In this document: in pieces, positions 46,008 to 54,449 of the stretch
Position numbering within the stretch: position 1 is the first letter of the stretch
How the letters are laid out: each line of letters opens with the position of its first letter
Assembly (NCBI GenBank): GCA_003168335.1
Contig: PMSM01000004.1
Span: 1 to 59,408, forward strand
Length of the DNA: 59,408 nucleotides
Direction of reading: 5' to 3'
Source: Blastocatellia bacterium
Lineage (GTDB): Bacteria; Acidobacteriota; Blastocatellia; Pyrinomonadales; Pyrinomonadaceae
Translations under genes and position numbers: made by a program
The notes under the pieces: model-generated
The model's input: the letters and a program-made list of their open reading frames with translations, nothing else
What the model was told of the DNA's origin: nothing
Database searches by the model: none

Positions 46008-48479
46008 CTATCCCGCCAAGTCAGCTGGCGTTTTCTGTTCGTAGTGAGAATGCTGATAGTAGCCACTATAGTAGTAGTAGGAGTTCGATCCGGCCGCCTC
46101 TACCTTGTTCAGTACGACACCGATTATTCGCGCGCCGACGTCCAACAACATTTTCCGAGCGCGGGCGATAACTTTTCGCGAACTCTTGCCACTGTGAACG
46201 ACCAGCAACACGCCGTCGACCATGGTCGCAATCAAGACTCCATCGGTAAACACAGCAACGGGAGGAGAATCGATCACGACGTGCGTGAAATTCGGCGTAA
46301 CTGTAGTGATGAGTTTTACCATCTGTTCGGAACCAAGGAGTTCTGCCGGGTTCGGCGGCACAGGTCCGGAGGTGAGAATGAACAGACCAGATTCCTCGTC
46401 ATGTTGGATAGCTGAAGAGACTTCGCCCTCGGATGCCTCGCGCGATAGCAGCGCACTCAAGCCCTGATCATTCTTGAGATTGAAGATGGAGTGGAGGCGT
46501 GGCCGGCGCATGTCGGCATCAACAATTAATACTCTCGCTCCGGTCTGGGCCAGACTCATAGCAGTATTAACCGCAGTTGTAGTTTTTCCTTCAGAAGGCA
46601 TGCTTGAGGTAACCAGCAGTGTCCTTGGCGGTCTGCCGGCGGTTGATAACAGGATGGACGTGCGCAGGTGACGGTAAGCCTCAGCCAATGGAGAGCGCTT
46701 TTCGATGCCGGTCAACAATACGTCTTCTCTAGCGCTGTTGCCGTTGCCGGATACCAGGGCATTCTTAGGGGTGCGTGAGAATGAGCGTTTCGTTTTTGCC
46801 TTGCCCATTTGCGGGATAACCGCGACTGAGGGGAGATGAAGGAAATTCTCGACGTCTTCTGTCGAGCGCACACTATCGTCAAGATACTCAATCAGGAATG
46901 CCAGTCCAACGCCGCAACCAAGCGATAGCAGCAGAGACAATCCGACAATCAAAGTCCGCTTCGGCGCAACGGGTTTTTTCTGGGCGATGGCGTAATCGAC
47001 GACGCGGATATTATTAGGCGTGCCGGTGATGACCACGTCGTTCTCTTTCATACGTTGCAGGAGCCCGTCCAGGAGGCTCTTATTCGTTTCGATCTCCTGC
47101 TGGATGATGCGATAGTTCACCGCCGCTTCATTTTGCGTCAGAGTCTCGGCACGTTGCTGGTCGTAGGACTTGCGCAGCGCTTCCTCAGTCGCCAGGGCCT
47201 GGCGATACCGGGTAGCAAGATTAGTGGTCACGATCGTGGTGGCGCGGGTGCGCGTGTCGCTCATCTGTTTTTCGATGACAGCGATCTGCTTGTCTATTTC
47301 CTTAACTGCGGGCCACTTCTCAGTGTTCTCGACCAGCAATTCAGCGCGCTTCTGTTTCAACTCAGCCAACTTCAGCCCGGCTTCGGTAGAAAGCCGAGTA
47401 GCTGAAGGAACTTCTCTTTCGCCGGTTCCTCCTTCCGCAAGGGCTTCGGCCGCTCCGGGCTGAAGGCTGGCCTGATAGGCCGCTTCGGCGAGCTTCCGTT
47501 CGTTTTCGGCCTCCAGGAGCTGTTTGTTGAGGCCGGCGAGCCTTTCCACCACGACGTTCTGCTTATCATCCAGCGAGAGGATTTGATGGGTCTTGCCGTA
47601 ATTGATGAGTTGCTCTTCTTTGCTTCGATTGGTGGATTGCAGCTCGGCGATGCGCTTCTCAAGATAGCTGCCGGTGGTGCCGCTCGTCTCAGTCTTCTTT
47701 TCAAGATTCTGGTCTACGAAAGTTTGCGCTATCGTATTGACAATCTTTGCGGCCAATCGAGGATCGGTATGCCGGTAGCTAATGTCGATCAGCCGCGTCT
47801 CGCGCACAGTAAGCCGAGTCTCCTTAACGGGTTCAACGGATAAGGTGGTTTGGAGTTCGTCCACGTAGTCCGAAAGGCGTTCTGCCTCTGCGAGGTCTTG
47901 CGCGGTAGTGGAGGAGGACGCAGCTGTAGTTGGGAGCAAGTCTGGTGAAGAATATTTGGAGTTAGCGGTCGACTTGAAAAAGATACTCCGAATGTTTGTC
48001 CACATCGACTTACCGCTTGAGGCAACAACAAAATCCTGGTTGTGCTCAAGGTCCAAATTCTTCGCGATTTTGCGCAGCAATCCCGGGCCGGTAAGGATCT
48101 GAAGTTGGGTATTGAAATAAGCGGGATCCGCGGCCTCGTTACTCAGGATCACGTTGCTGCCTTTGGACATGCCTCCAAGTAACGGATTAGCGTTTTCAAG
48201 ATCGACCTGGACGCGCGCCTGGGCTTCGTAGATGTCAGGCTTTCTAACTAGATAGATGGCAACTATTGTCGGTATGAGTACGGAGATACCGAGGATCAGC
48301 CAAATATGCTTGCGGACGATTCGCCAGTAATCCATCAGGTGCACACCCTGGTCATCGGCGCGATCATCCGCGTACCTGGGGTAGGAGGTCGCATCGTGGC
48401 CGTTTCGTTCCGGCCTTTCCATCTGCTCATTCCCGGTTGAAATAACGCGCGGCCGGGATAGTTGTGTTGATTCGTTCAT
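46008..48479 (-). CDS. Wzc-like polysaccharide co-polymerase and tyrosine kinase
   Basis: The 823-residue inner-membrane protein combines a chain-length/export domain with a BY-kinase. The first transmembrane helix is at about 55-77 (IWLILGISVLIPTIVAIYLV). The Wzz domain and a long coiled coil (about 230-470) span the periplasm, and the second helix is at about 508-530 (LIVGLSLLLSLGCGVGLAFL). The kinase domain follows with Walker A TSSMPSEGKTTTAVN (about 628-642), Walker A' VLIVDADMRRP and Walker B HVVIDSPPV. A Tyr-rich tail, NSYYYYSGYYQHSHYEQ, is the autophosphorylation cluster. It works with the Wza-like exporter encoded upstream, controlling glycan length and export. Confidence 0.92.
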   Translation of the reverse strand: MNESTQLSRPRVISTGNEQMERPERNGHDATSYPRYADDRADDQGVHLMDYWRIVRKHIWLILGISVLIPTIVAIYLVRKPDIYEAQARVQVDLENANPLLGGMSKGSNVILSNEAADPAYFNTQLQILTGPGLLRKIAKNLDLEHNQDFVVASSGKSMWTNIRSIFFKSTANSKYSSPDLLPTTAASSSTTAQDLAEAERLSDYVDELQTTLSVEPVKETRLTVRETRLIDISYRHTDPRLAAKIVNTIAQTFVDQNLEKKTETSGTTGSYLEKRIAELQSTNRSKEEQLINYGKTHQILSLDDKQNVVVERLAGLNKQLLEAENERKLAEAAYQASLQPGAAEALAEGGTGEREVPSATRLSTEAGLKLAELKQKRAELLVENTEKWPAVKEIDKQIAVIEKQMSDTRTRATTIVTTNLATRYRQALATEEALRKSYDQQRAETLTQNEAAVNYRIIQQEIETNKSLLDGLLQRMKENDVVITGTPNNIRVVDYAIAQKKPVAPKRTLIVGLSLLLSLGCGVGLAFLIEYLDDSVRSTEDVENFLHLPSVAVIPQMGKAKTKRSFSRTPKNALVSGNGNSAREDVLLTGIEKRSPLAEAYRHLRTSILLSTAGRPPRTLLVTSSMPSEGKTTTAVNTAMSLAQTGARVLIVDADMRRPRLHSIFNLKNDQGLSALLSREASEGEVSSAIQHDEESGLFILTSGPVPPNPAELLGSEQMVKLITTVTPNFTHVVIDSPPVAVFTDGVLIATMVDGVLLVVHSGKSSRKVIARARKMLLDVGARIIGVVLNKVEAAGSNSYYYYSGYYQHSHYEQKTPADLAG

Positions 48480-48504
48480 TTTTGGTTTTGGTTCAAAAAC
48501 TGGT

Positions 48505-48660
48505 TAGCCACAGAGACACGGAACTGGAAGAATTAGCCCAGATAAACGCGGATTTTCACGGATAAGAAATACGAAATTGAGATCTGTGTATATCCGTGTG
48601 CATCTGTGGCTGATTTTTGCTTTCTCTCTGTGACTCTGTGACTCTGTGGCCGATTTCAAG
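48505..48660. repeat. ACACAGAT-type dispersed repeat between the wza- and wzc-like genes
   Basis: The plus strand contains GAGATCTGTGTATATCCGTG, GCATCTGTGGCTGATTTTTG and CTCTGTGACTCTGTGACTCT, preceded by ACGCGGATTTTCACGGATAA. This imperfect, self-complementary pattern (ACACAGAT/ACACGGAT words) matches a short intergenic repeat type I know from many bacterial genomes. The same words appear inside the aminotransferase gene near 31.75 kb. It fills nearly the whole gap between the two genes. The 73-residue ORF across it is not a gene. Confidence 0.55.
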
Positions 48661-48675
48661 TTCGTCAGCAGCGAG

Positions 48676-49719
48676 CTACGGAATGGCCCGAACCATACCC
48701 TGCGAAACGACTGCAGGAACGACACCAGTCAAAATTTGAAGCATCGTCTTACTCGTGGACCCACCCACTTCCACTATGTCGTCGGGCAGCAAAAGAATGT
48801 CTGCGGCTTTCTGTTTCTGGATGGCCCTGAGGTCGACAAGAATTTCCTGCTTGCCATCGCCCCCATTGACTTGCCTGATAATGCGAACCCGGCTGGTGCC
48901 GGCATCGCGCGCCGGCCCGCCGGCGATCGCAATTGCCCGTAAAATCGTTATGGGTTGATCCCTTAGGAAGATTGCCTGTGGCGCATTGACGTGACCGATG
49001 ACAAAGACCTGATCAGCTTCAAGTAGAGAGACGATGTCGCCGGGTTGCACAAAGGGGTTCGATCCCTCTTTTCCTTTCAGCGTATCGTACAGCTTGTAAA
49101 CGCTGAGTTCCTGAGGAGCAACGGCGGCACTGCTACTATCAGACGCTTTAGTCTCGCAGATGTTCGGCCCTCCAGCATGAATGATGTTGATAACTCGGCC
49201 CGACCGGGGAGAGGGTCCGCCGGCGAAGCTCAAAAGCTCGAGCAGACGAACCTGTCTTTGCAAACGGAACTGCCCGGGCGCGTTAACTGCCCCGATTACC
49301 GCCACGGGACGCCCCTGAAACTCACTGACAAAGATCTCGACGCTGGGATTGTTCTTGTACTCCAAATATAACTTCGCGATGTTGGTGGCGAGTTCGCTTT
49401 CGGTGTTGCACGCGGCGGGCACGGCTTCGTCAATCATGGGAATGCGGATCATTCCGCGCTGATCCACGCGCACGGGCCCCGAAAGCTCTGGCGCCTTCCT
49501 CACGGTAATAGTAAGCACATCTCCTGGACCGATTCTGTAGCGCGTATCCTCAGAAGAGACCGGAGTAATGGCTGGGGAACCAGGCGGCTTGGCCGGCGTG
49601 GGGGCTGTTTGGGCGTTGGCCGCGAAGGTGAACATGGCGGTCACTAAACCAATTGCAGCGCACCTGACCGGCCACTTCCAACAAACAGCGAAAATCAGAG
49701 AATCAGACTTGCTTGTCAT
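48676..49719 (-). CDS. Polysaccharide export protein, Wza-like (SLBB)
   Basis: The 347-residue protein starts at the ATG at 49719, with GAGGTG ten bases before it. An upstream reading from 49821 lacks this. A signal peptide (about 1-33, ending AANA-Q) leads into the polysaccharide export domain at about 45-135 (YRIGPGDVLTITVRKAPELS). Two SLBB domains follow, at about 140-190 (VAVIGAVNAPGQFRL) and 235-300 (VFVIGHVNAPQAIFL, ILRAIAIAGGPARDAGT). There is no lipobox Cys at the signal-peptide end and no obvious C-terminal amphipathic helix like that of E. coli Wza, so the outer-membrane anchoring is unclear. It is the first gene of the polysaccharide locus, followed by the Wzc-like gene. Confidence 0.9.
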   Translation of the reverse strand: MTSKSDSLIFAVCWKWPVRCAAIGLVTAMFTFAANAQTAPTPAKPPGSPAITPVSSEDTRYRIGPGDVLTITVRKAPELSGPVRVDQRGMIRIPMIDEAVPAACNTESELATNIAKLYLEYKNNPSVEIFVSEFQGRPVAVIGAVNAPGQFRLQRQVRLLELLSFAGGPSPRSGRVINIIHAGGPNICETKASDSSSAAVAPQELSVYKLYDTLKGKEGSNPFVQPGDIVSLLEADQVFVIGHVNAPQAIFLRDQPITILRAIAIAGGPARDAGTSRVRIIRQVNGGDGKQEILVDLRAIQKQKAADILLLPDDIVEVGGSTSKTMLQILTGVVPAVVSQGMVRAIP

Positions 49720-49892
49720 TGCAAAACACCTCAAACCATCTAATACTTCCTTGTAATGCAACTGGTCCCTGCCAGTTTCTTCTTCCGCAAAACAAAGTTC
49801 CACGCTGACATGTATCTCCAAGGTATTTGACCCTGGAATTCATGCGGGACCCCGAGGGGAAACCTCTCTCGCGGCATTTCGGTTAACTTGCC

Positions 49893-49907
49893 GCAATCTA
49901 TCTGCCA
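49893..49907 (-). promoter_or_regulatory. Candidate sigma-54 promoter of the polysaccharide locus
   Basis: The minus strand reads TGGCAGATAGATTGC, giving GG and GC separated by exactly ten bases, against the sigma-54 consensus TGGCAC-N5-TTGC. It lies about 170 bases upstream of the wza-like start, pointing towards it. One mismatch (G for C at the last conserved -24 base) weakens it. The polysaccharide loci of related bacteria are often driven by sigma-54, which is context and not proof. Confidence 0.45.
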
Positions 49908-50143
49908 TTCTTTGCCAGGCCGGTCCGCCGTCGTTTGGCCGTAATGCCGAGCCAACCGGCTACGGTTGCGCCCCAGTGTGTGCTCCACCAGCGAAGAGGA
50001 AAATCAATAATATGCCGCTGATCATATTCGCGAATGAACTTGCGCTGGTGATTTCATATCAATTTCGCCTGTGCTTTTCTCTTGCCGACTTGTCAATCAC
50101 TGCATTCACTTATCTGGCGTCCGACGGCGATTTGAGAGGACCC

Positions 50144-50593
50144 TCATTTGTCTCTCATGGCCGTAACGCGAAAGTGGGCGCTGCGATGCGCCACCGGTGA
50201 TGATCCATAGGCAGCCTTGAAGCTTCTGGTAAAGTGACTCGCGTTGGGAATACCTACTGAGGCTGCGATGTCTCTCACGGTGAGGAAGCCTGTTTCTAAG
50301 TACTGTCGCGCTTTCTGCAGCCGTACCAAAGTCAGGTAACGCAGCGGTGAAATTCCCACCTCAGCTTTGAATAAATGTGCCAGCCGCCAGGAGGAAAGAT
50401 TCACGGCCTTCGCCATTTCCGACAGATCCAAATGGCGGTGAAAGTTGTCCTCGATCAGAATCTTAACAACTTGCACCCTCCGGTCGCGATTCGGATGATC
50501 TGTCCGGCTACCAGAACCATCCGAAGACCGCCTTATTGATTGCTTATTCACTTGTTGGTTGAAGGGCATCAACCCTTCGGTGCGAAGGATCAT
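50144..50593 (-). CDS. AraC-type DNA-binding protein without sensor domain, copy 1
   Basis: The 149-residue protein carries only the AraC/XylS DNA-binding part. The first helix-turn-helix is DLSEMAKAVNLSSWRLAHLF with KAEVGISPLRYL. The second is TVRDIAASVGIPNASHFTRS with FKAAYGSSPVAHR. The N-terminal 40 residues (Gln/Ser/Arg-rich) form no recognisable ligand-binding domain. It is related to the copy at 51198-51659 and to the broken copy at 56397-57636. Targets are unknown. It lies upstream of the polysaccharide locus in the same direction, so it may act on the region between, but this is an inference. Confidence 0.85.
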   Translation of the reverse strand: MILRTEGLMPFNQQVNKQSIRRSSDGSGSRTDHPNRDRRVQVVKILIEDNFHRHLDLSEMAKAVNLSSWRLAHLFKAEVGISPLRYLTLVRLQKARQYLETGFLTVRDIAASVGIPNASHFTRSFKAAYGSSPVAHRSAHFRVTAMRDK

Positions 50594-51197
50594 GCCTTGG
50601 TATTTTCCGCAACCAGAGTCTTAGGTAGAGTTATTGCCGCTGAGAATTGTTAACCCGAACTTTTGCGGAAGCTGACCAAACCTGTCGTTCTCATTTGGAT
50701 TTCCAAGTCAATGCATAAGTCTGCGCTCGCCTGAAATAAGGATCGTCGGACGATTCTCAATTCACGCATTACCCCGAAGGGAAGCCTATCTCGCCAGGCA
50801 GCATTCAATTGAAGTAACGTGCGTCTCCCTCACGTTCCGCAGACACACTCGTATCCAACCACGCCGCTATTGGACAGAGCGCGGGGAGGAAAGGCCTTCA
50901 CCTTTTCCCGAGAGTCCCTTTCCCGTGTCAGAAGGATGAGAATTCGTGAGTGTGGGCGAACGAAAGTTCAGGAGCTCACAAACAGGAAATCGCCTACTGC
51001 TGAGTCGAAAGGATCATAATGAGTCAACGGTCTACGTTAGTTCTGGGAACCGCGAGGTGACCTTATATGGTAGTTTGCCAGACTGAGCAAGGTCTATCTA
51101 TTGACGCATTACGCTATTTACAACTTGTTACTGCTAATCATGTACTGATCTTGCTACGGCGTGGTTCTAGCTGTCATCAGATGACTGAAATTGCCGC
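50594..51197. other. Intergenic region, no gene supported
   Basis: About 600 bases separate the two AraC-type genes. Short plus-strand ORFs at 50819-51019 and 51067-51288 have no recognisable features, and the latter overlaps the AraC gene antisense. No repeats or RNA genes were found. Confidence 0.5.
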
Positions 51198-51659
51198 TCA
51201 CTTCACCCAGATTCGTAGCACCGGAGCCACGCTGGTCAGATCCAGTCGCAGGTGGGTCTTACGATATTCCTTTGGGGTGGTGCCATAGCGAGCTTTAAAG
51301 CTGCGGCAGAAACCGCTGACGTTGGGAATGCCAACTTCAGCTGCGATCTCCTTCACACTCAGCACCCCGTTTTCTAAACATTCCTTTGCCTTGTCCAGCC
51401 GAATGTTATTGAGGTAGCGTTGCGGAGACACTCCGATCTCGTTCTTGAACAAATGAGCCAATCGCCCTGGCGAGAGATTAACGGCTCGGGCAATATCTCC
51501 TATCAACAGCCGGCGCCTCGCACTGTCGTTGACCAGCATCAACACCAGTAGCATTCGCCGATCATGCGTCCTCGAGCAGGGCTGGCCGCACGGCATCAGG
51601 GCCGCCGTCGACTCTTTGATGTTGCAGCCAGTCGCAAAGTGATTCGCCGGGTCGTGCAT
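51198..51659 (-). CDS. AraC-type DNA-binding protein without sensor domain, copy 2
   Basis: The 153-residue protein has a Cys-containing N-terminus (TGCNIKESTAALMPCGQPCS) and the AraC DNA-binding domain. The first HTH is LIGDIARAVNLSPGRLAHLF with KNEIGVSPQRYL. The second is SVKEIAAEVGIPNVSGFCRS with FKARYGTTPKEYR. It lacks a sensor domain. The Lys-rich gene immediately upstream (24-base gap, same strand) suggests one transcript. The broken AraC copy at 56397-57636 matches this copy closely at both its ends, including the ending TEYRKTHLR, so they are recent relatives. Confidence 0.85.
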   Translation of the reverse strand: MHDPANHFATGCNIKESTAALMPCGQPCSRTHDRRMLLVLMLVNDSARRRLLIGDIARAVNLSPGRLAHLFKNEIGVSPQRYLNNIRLDKAKECLENGVLSVKEIAAEVGIPNVSGFCRSFKARYGTTPKEYRKTHLRLDLTSVAPVLRIWVK

Positions 51660-51683
51660 GTGAGCATCCTCCTGGCACTTTCT

Positions 51684-51986
51684 TCAGCGCCCCAGGCCTA
51701 CCCGACGGGACATCAGCGCCTCGCGCAGGTGATTGGGGTGAGCTAGATTCAATACGGTATTACTAAATACCACCATCAATTCCTCATGCTCGCGGGCGAA
51801 CCTGCCGGTAAGCGGAAGGTCTCCAGTCTTGGCCACCACGCCTTCTCTGACCCACTGCCAGAATTGAGTCTGCGTGGTCCAGAACTCCTTGCGATCGACG
51901 CAGACCACCAGAGCAGTTTTCTTCTTTTTCTTCTTCTTGAGTTTGTTCTGTTTCTTCGTAGTCAACTTTTCGCGCTCCCCGGTCAC
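51684..51986 (-). CDS. Lys-rich small protein of unknown function
   Basis: This 100-residue frame starts with GTG and has a basic N-terminus (TTKKQNKLKKKKKKKTA), then VCVDRKEFWTTQTQFWQWVR, GDLPLTGRFAREHEELMVVF, and NTVLNLAHPNHLREAL. The regular, Trp-rich core is gene-like. I recall similar acidobacterial hypothetical proteins but have no name for them. The poly-Lys tract suggests nucleic-acid or membrane contact. It precedes the AraC-type gene (24-base gap), so they may form a small operon. The start is uncertain; a TTG near 51966 would also retain the core. Confidence 0.55.
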   Translation of the reverse strand: MTGEREKLTTKKQNKLKKKKKKKTALVVCVDRKEFWTTQTQFWQWVREGVVAKTGDLPLTGRFAREHEELMVVFSNTVLNLAHPNHLREALMSRRVGLGR

Positions 51987-52139
51987 CCGTCACACCTCTG
52001 CGCCCTATCAGCATGTCGTGCGGCGCTTCGCGGCCGGAATCCGTGATCAGCTACTATTCCGGTCGTTGGCGAACGGGCAATCATCGTGTTCTCCTATTGA
52101 CTGACAGCGTAAGACCACAATCTCCTGACGAGGCATCTC

Positions 52140-52544
52140 CATCAGAACCGCTTCGCGTCCCGAAACGCCGAGTAGTGTTAGTGAAGCGCCTGGAAGTTTG
52201 TCTTTGACCATCCCTGGCATGTTTCAGCAACTACTGAACATTGCGATACCGCGTCGAGCCAGACCGTAATCACCATGCCAGCTTCCCCCTTCGCGATAAA
52301 ACTTCGCTAACCAAGCACCCCTCTCTGAAATGAAATCACTGTTCTCATCGCTGATCTCATGGCGATGCTGCCAGCGATGCCCATATTCTCAGGAGAGGGG
52401 TCGGGATTCTCATACAGGCATTAGCTCAAATGTGTGCGACAACAAGCACACTGTTGTGGATTCTTGCTGATAGGCTTAAGAGGTTCTTGTAGACTTGACA
52501 GAATCGAGCCGCCCGCAAACACCTAGGCTCAACCGAAAGCCTCA
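52140..52544 (+). repeat. Upstream repeat U1 of the HTH paralogue 1
   Basis: This region is similar to 54050-54449: both contain CGTCCCGAAACGCCGAGTAG (or CGTCCGGCGATGCCGGAGTG), TGTTAGT, AAGTTTGTC, TTTCAGCAA (CTTCAGCAA), CGAGCCAG.CCGTAAT and GCTGATA followed by AGAATCGAGCC. Each copy runs up to the start codon of an HTH paralogue. The copies share no reading frame, so this is regulatory or untranslated DNA duplicated with the gene. Confidence 0.6.
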
Positions 52545-53651
52545 ATGTACGTTACTCACGGTCTCCCTCTGATGATCTACACCGTGCTGGCCCACAGCGC
52601 TGTGCCCGGCGTCCTGAAGTCGCCGACCGGCTTGGTTCGTCTAATTGGCCCTGTGGCAGCAAGCTTTGTCAGCTCCCAACCGATCGCCGCCAGTTTCTCT
52701 CGACTGCAACAAACGGCCAACACGATCTACAGCCGTATGCGATTCCTCGGACTTAATGAGACGCAGTTGTCCGAGCGATGCAGTCTTACGGCCATCCATT
52801 TATTCGAGGATGCTGAGGTGCCTAGTTTGACGCGGGACCGCGTTTCCAAAATCCTGATGAACCGGCAGGATGTACCGGCAAAATCTGCGGCTCGGATCAT
52901 CACCCAGGCGGAATTGACCGTGCTGGCCAATGTGCTCGGGGTCTCTGTCGAATGGTTAATCGGGCAAGAAGAAAGTCGGGATCCGGTGGTTTGGAACGTA
53001 TTGGCTAATCCGGACCGCGTGGTTGAATTCGCGCACGTGCTGCAAGCGTACGAGGAGGTGGGTAAGGAAAACAAGGTTTGGAGCCAATATCTGATGCACT
53101 CCTATACCAGCGAAGCCTTTGCTCGCGCCTTCAACCAGGTGCATTACGAAGGGAAACCCAACCCCGCGAAGGCGAGATCACTAATCGAGTTCTACAATCG
53201 GATAGCCCGAATCAGGCGGAAGCGGATCTTGCGAACCGGTCGCTCATTTGACTACACGAGCCTTCTTTATCAGTCACATTTCGAGGAGGTTAGCTGTGGC
53301 CAAGGTGTTTTTTCGGCCATCTCCAAAACGATCCTGCGAAGAAATCTGGAGGTGATGATCGACACAATCACTAGCCCCTCGTTAAGAATCAAACTGGTTA
53401 TCATTAAGGACGACTATGTCGCAGGTTTGCAGGCTGTCCGTGACTACGAGATCCTGTCAACCGTGGATAACCTGTTTTCAAGCTGGAATTATCATGGAGG
53501 CGACGTTGGCTGGTCTGAGCACCCCAGCTACGTCCAACCCCATCGCCAACTGCTGGACCGTATGTCGGCGCATTCTCTTTGCCGCGACGTTAACGAAACA
53601 GTCGAGTACCTTAAGTCTTTGCAGAGCCGCCTTCGTAGCCGTCCAAAGTAG
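52545..53651 (+). CDS. HTH regulator with unrecognised C-terminal domain, paralogue 1
   Basis: The 368-residue protein begins with about 55 residues that vary between paralogues. An XRE-like helix-turn-helix follows at about 65-145 (GLNETQLSERCSL, RDRVSKILMNRQDVPAKSAA, ELTVLANVLGVSVEWLIGQE), with an insert (HLFEDAEVPSLT) between the second and third helices. The C-terminal domain, about 150-368, is not one I recognise. Its landmarks are RDPVVWNVLANPDRVVEF, FNQVHYEG, GQGVFSAISKTILRRNLEVM, IKLVIIKDD, DVGWSEHPSYVQPHRQLLDR and VEYLKSLQSRL. It is probably a cytoplasmic transcription regulator with a sensor half. Two paralogues lie next to it (54450 and 56450). Its ATG follows upstream repeat U1, with no strong ribosome site. 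Confidence 0.8.
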   Translation: MYVTHGLPLMIYTVLAHSAVPGVLKSPTGLVRLIGPVAASFVSSQPIAASFSRLQQTANTIYSRMRFLGLNETQLSERCSLTAIHLFEDAEVPSLTRDRVSKILMNRQDVPAKSAARIITQAELTVLANVLGVSVEWLIGQEESRDPVVWNVLANPDRVVEFAHVLQAYEEVGKENKVWSQYLMHSYTSEAFARAFNQVHYEGKPNPAKARSLIEFYNRIARIRRKRILRTGRSFDYTSLLYQSHFEEVSCGQGVFSAISKTILRRNLEVMIDTITSPSLRIKLVIIKDDYVAGLQAVRDYEILSTVDNLFSSWNYHGGDVGWSEHPSYVQPHRQLLDRMSAHSLCRDVNETVEYLKSLQSRLRSRPK

Positions 53652-54049
53652 ACCTTAAGTCGATCTGCTCAGCCGTAATACCATCAGGACTCTGCTGCCA
53701 ACATTGCCAAGATTTCGGGACCAGGAAGTAGAGCCACCCCTCCGCAATAGATCTCGGCTTGGCGCCGCTCGACTTCGGCAGCCCAAACTCTCTCGATCAG
53801 GATCAGTTTGAGGCTGGCGATCAGCCTCGCAGGTTTTGGTTTTGCGCGCCGAGTGGTAAATGCCTGGCCGCGGCTGGCAGCGTTTCCGGCAGTTCTGTCT
53901 TACGTCTTTGCTTCAACGCTTCCTCGTAGCGAGCCGAAACGAGACGCAAGCCAAGGGCATTCGCGCTTTTCTCCGGCGCAGTCCGACCATCGACCGATCG
54001 TTGTCAGTGTTTTTGGCAATAGCAACTGGGAGTGACCTGTGGCCGCAAC
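53652..54049. other. Intergenic region, no gene supported
   Basis: About 400 bases follow the first HTH paralogue before upstream repeat U2. Both paralogues 1 and 2 are followed by the shared downstream words TAGACCTTAAGTCGATC. Short plus-strand ORFs at 53808-54180 have no recognisable features. No RNA gene or repeat beyond this tail was found. Confidence 0.5.
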
Positions 54050-54449
54050 CCAGAACAACTGCGTCGCGTCCGGCGATGCCGGAGTGTGTTAGTAAGGCGA
54101 TTTTAGAAGTTTGTCATCGACCCTCCTGGGCATGCTTCAGCAATTTTGGGCGTTGCGACCCGCAGCGAGCCAGGCCGTAATCCCCATGCCGGGTTATTGC
54201 TTCCCGATAAGATTTCGCTATTCCCCTGAAATAGAATCACTGTTCCAGCAATTGATCTTAGAGCGACGCCGAGAACTCCAGCTATTTCCAGAGACAAACG
54301 AGGCGCGGGATGCTCTGGTAGGCAGTAGCTCCGATCTGTGCGACACCAAGCACACTATGCGAATTTATTGCTGATAACCTTAACAGGTCATCGTATGATC
54401 GCTTTGACGTAGAATCGAGCCTCTTGCCCGGGATCGGTGCACGCCCTCA
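54050..54449 (+). repeat. Upstream repeat U2 of the HTH paralogue 2
   Basis: This is the second copy of the upstream region at 52140-52544, diverged by substitutions and small indels. The frame of an 87-residue ORF here (54111-54374) is broken in U1, which argues against a coding role. The tandem U1-gene and U2-gene arrangement shows that promoter and gene were copied as one unit of about 1.9 kb. Confidence 0.6.
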
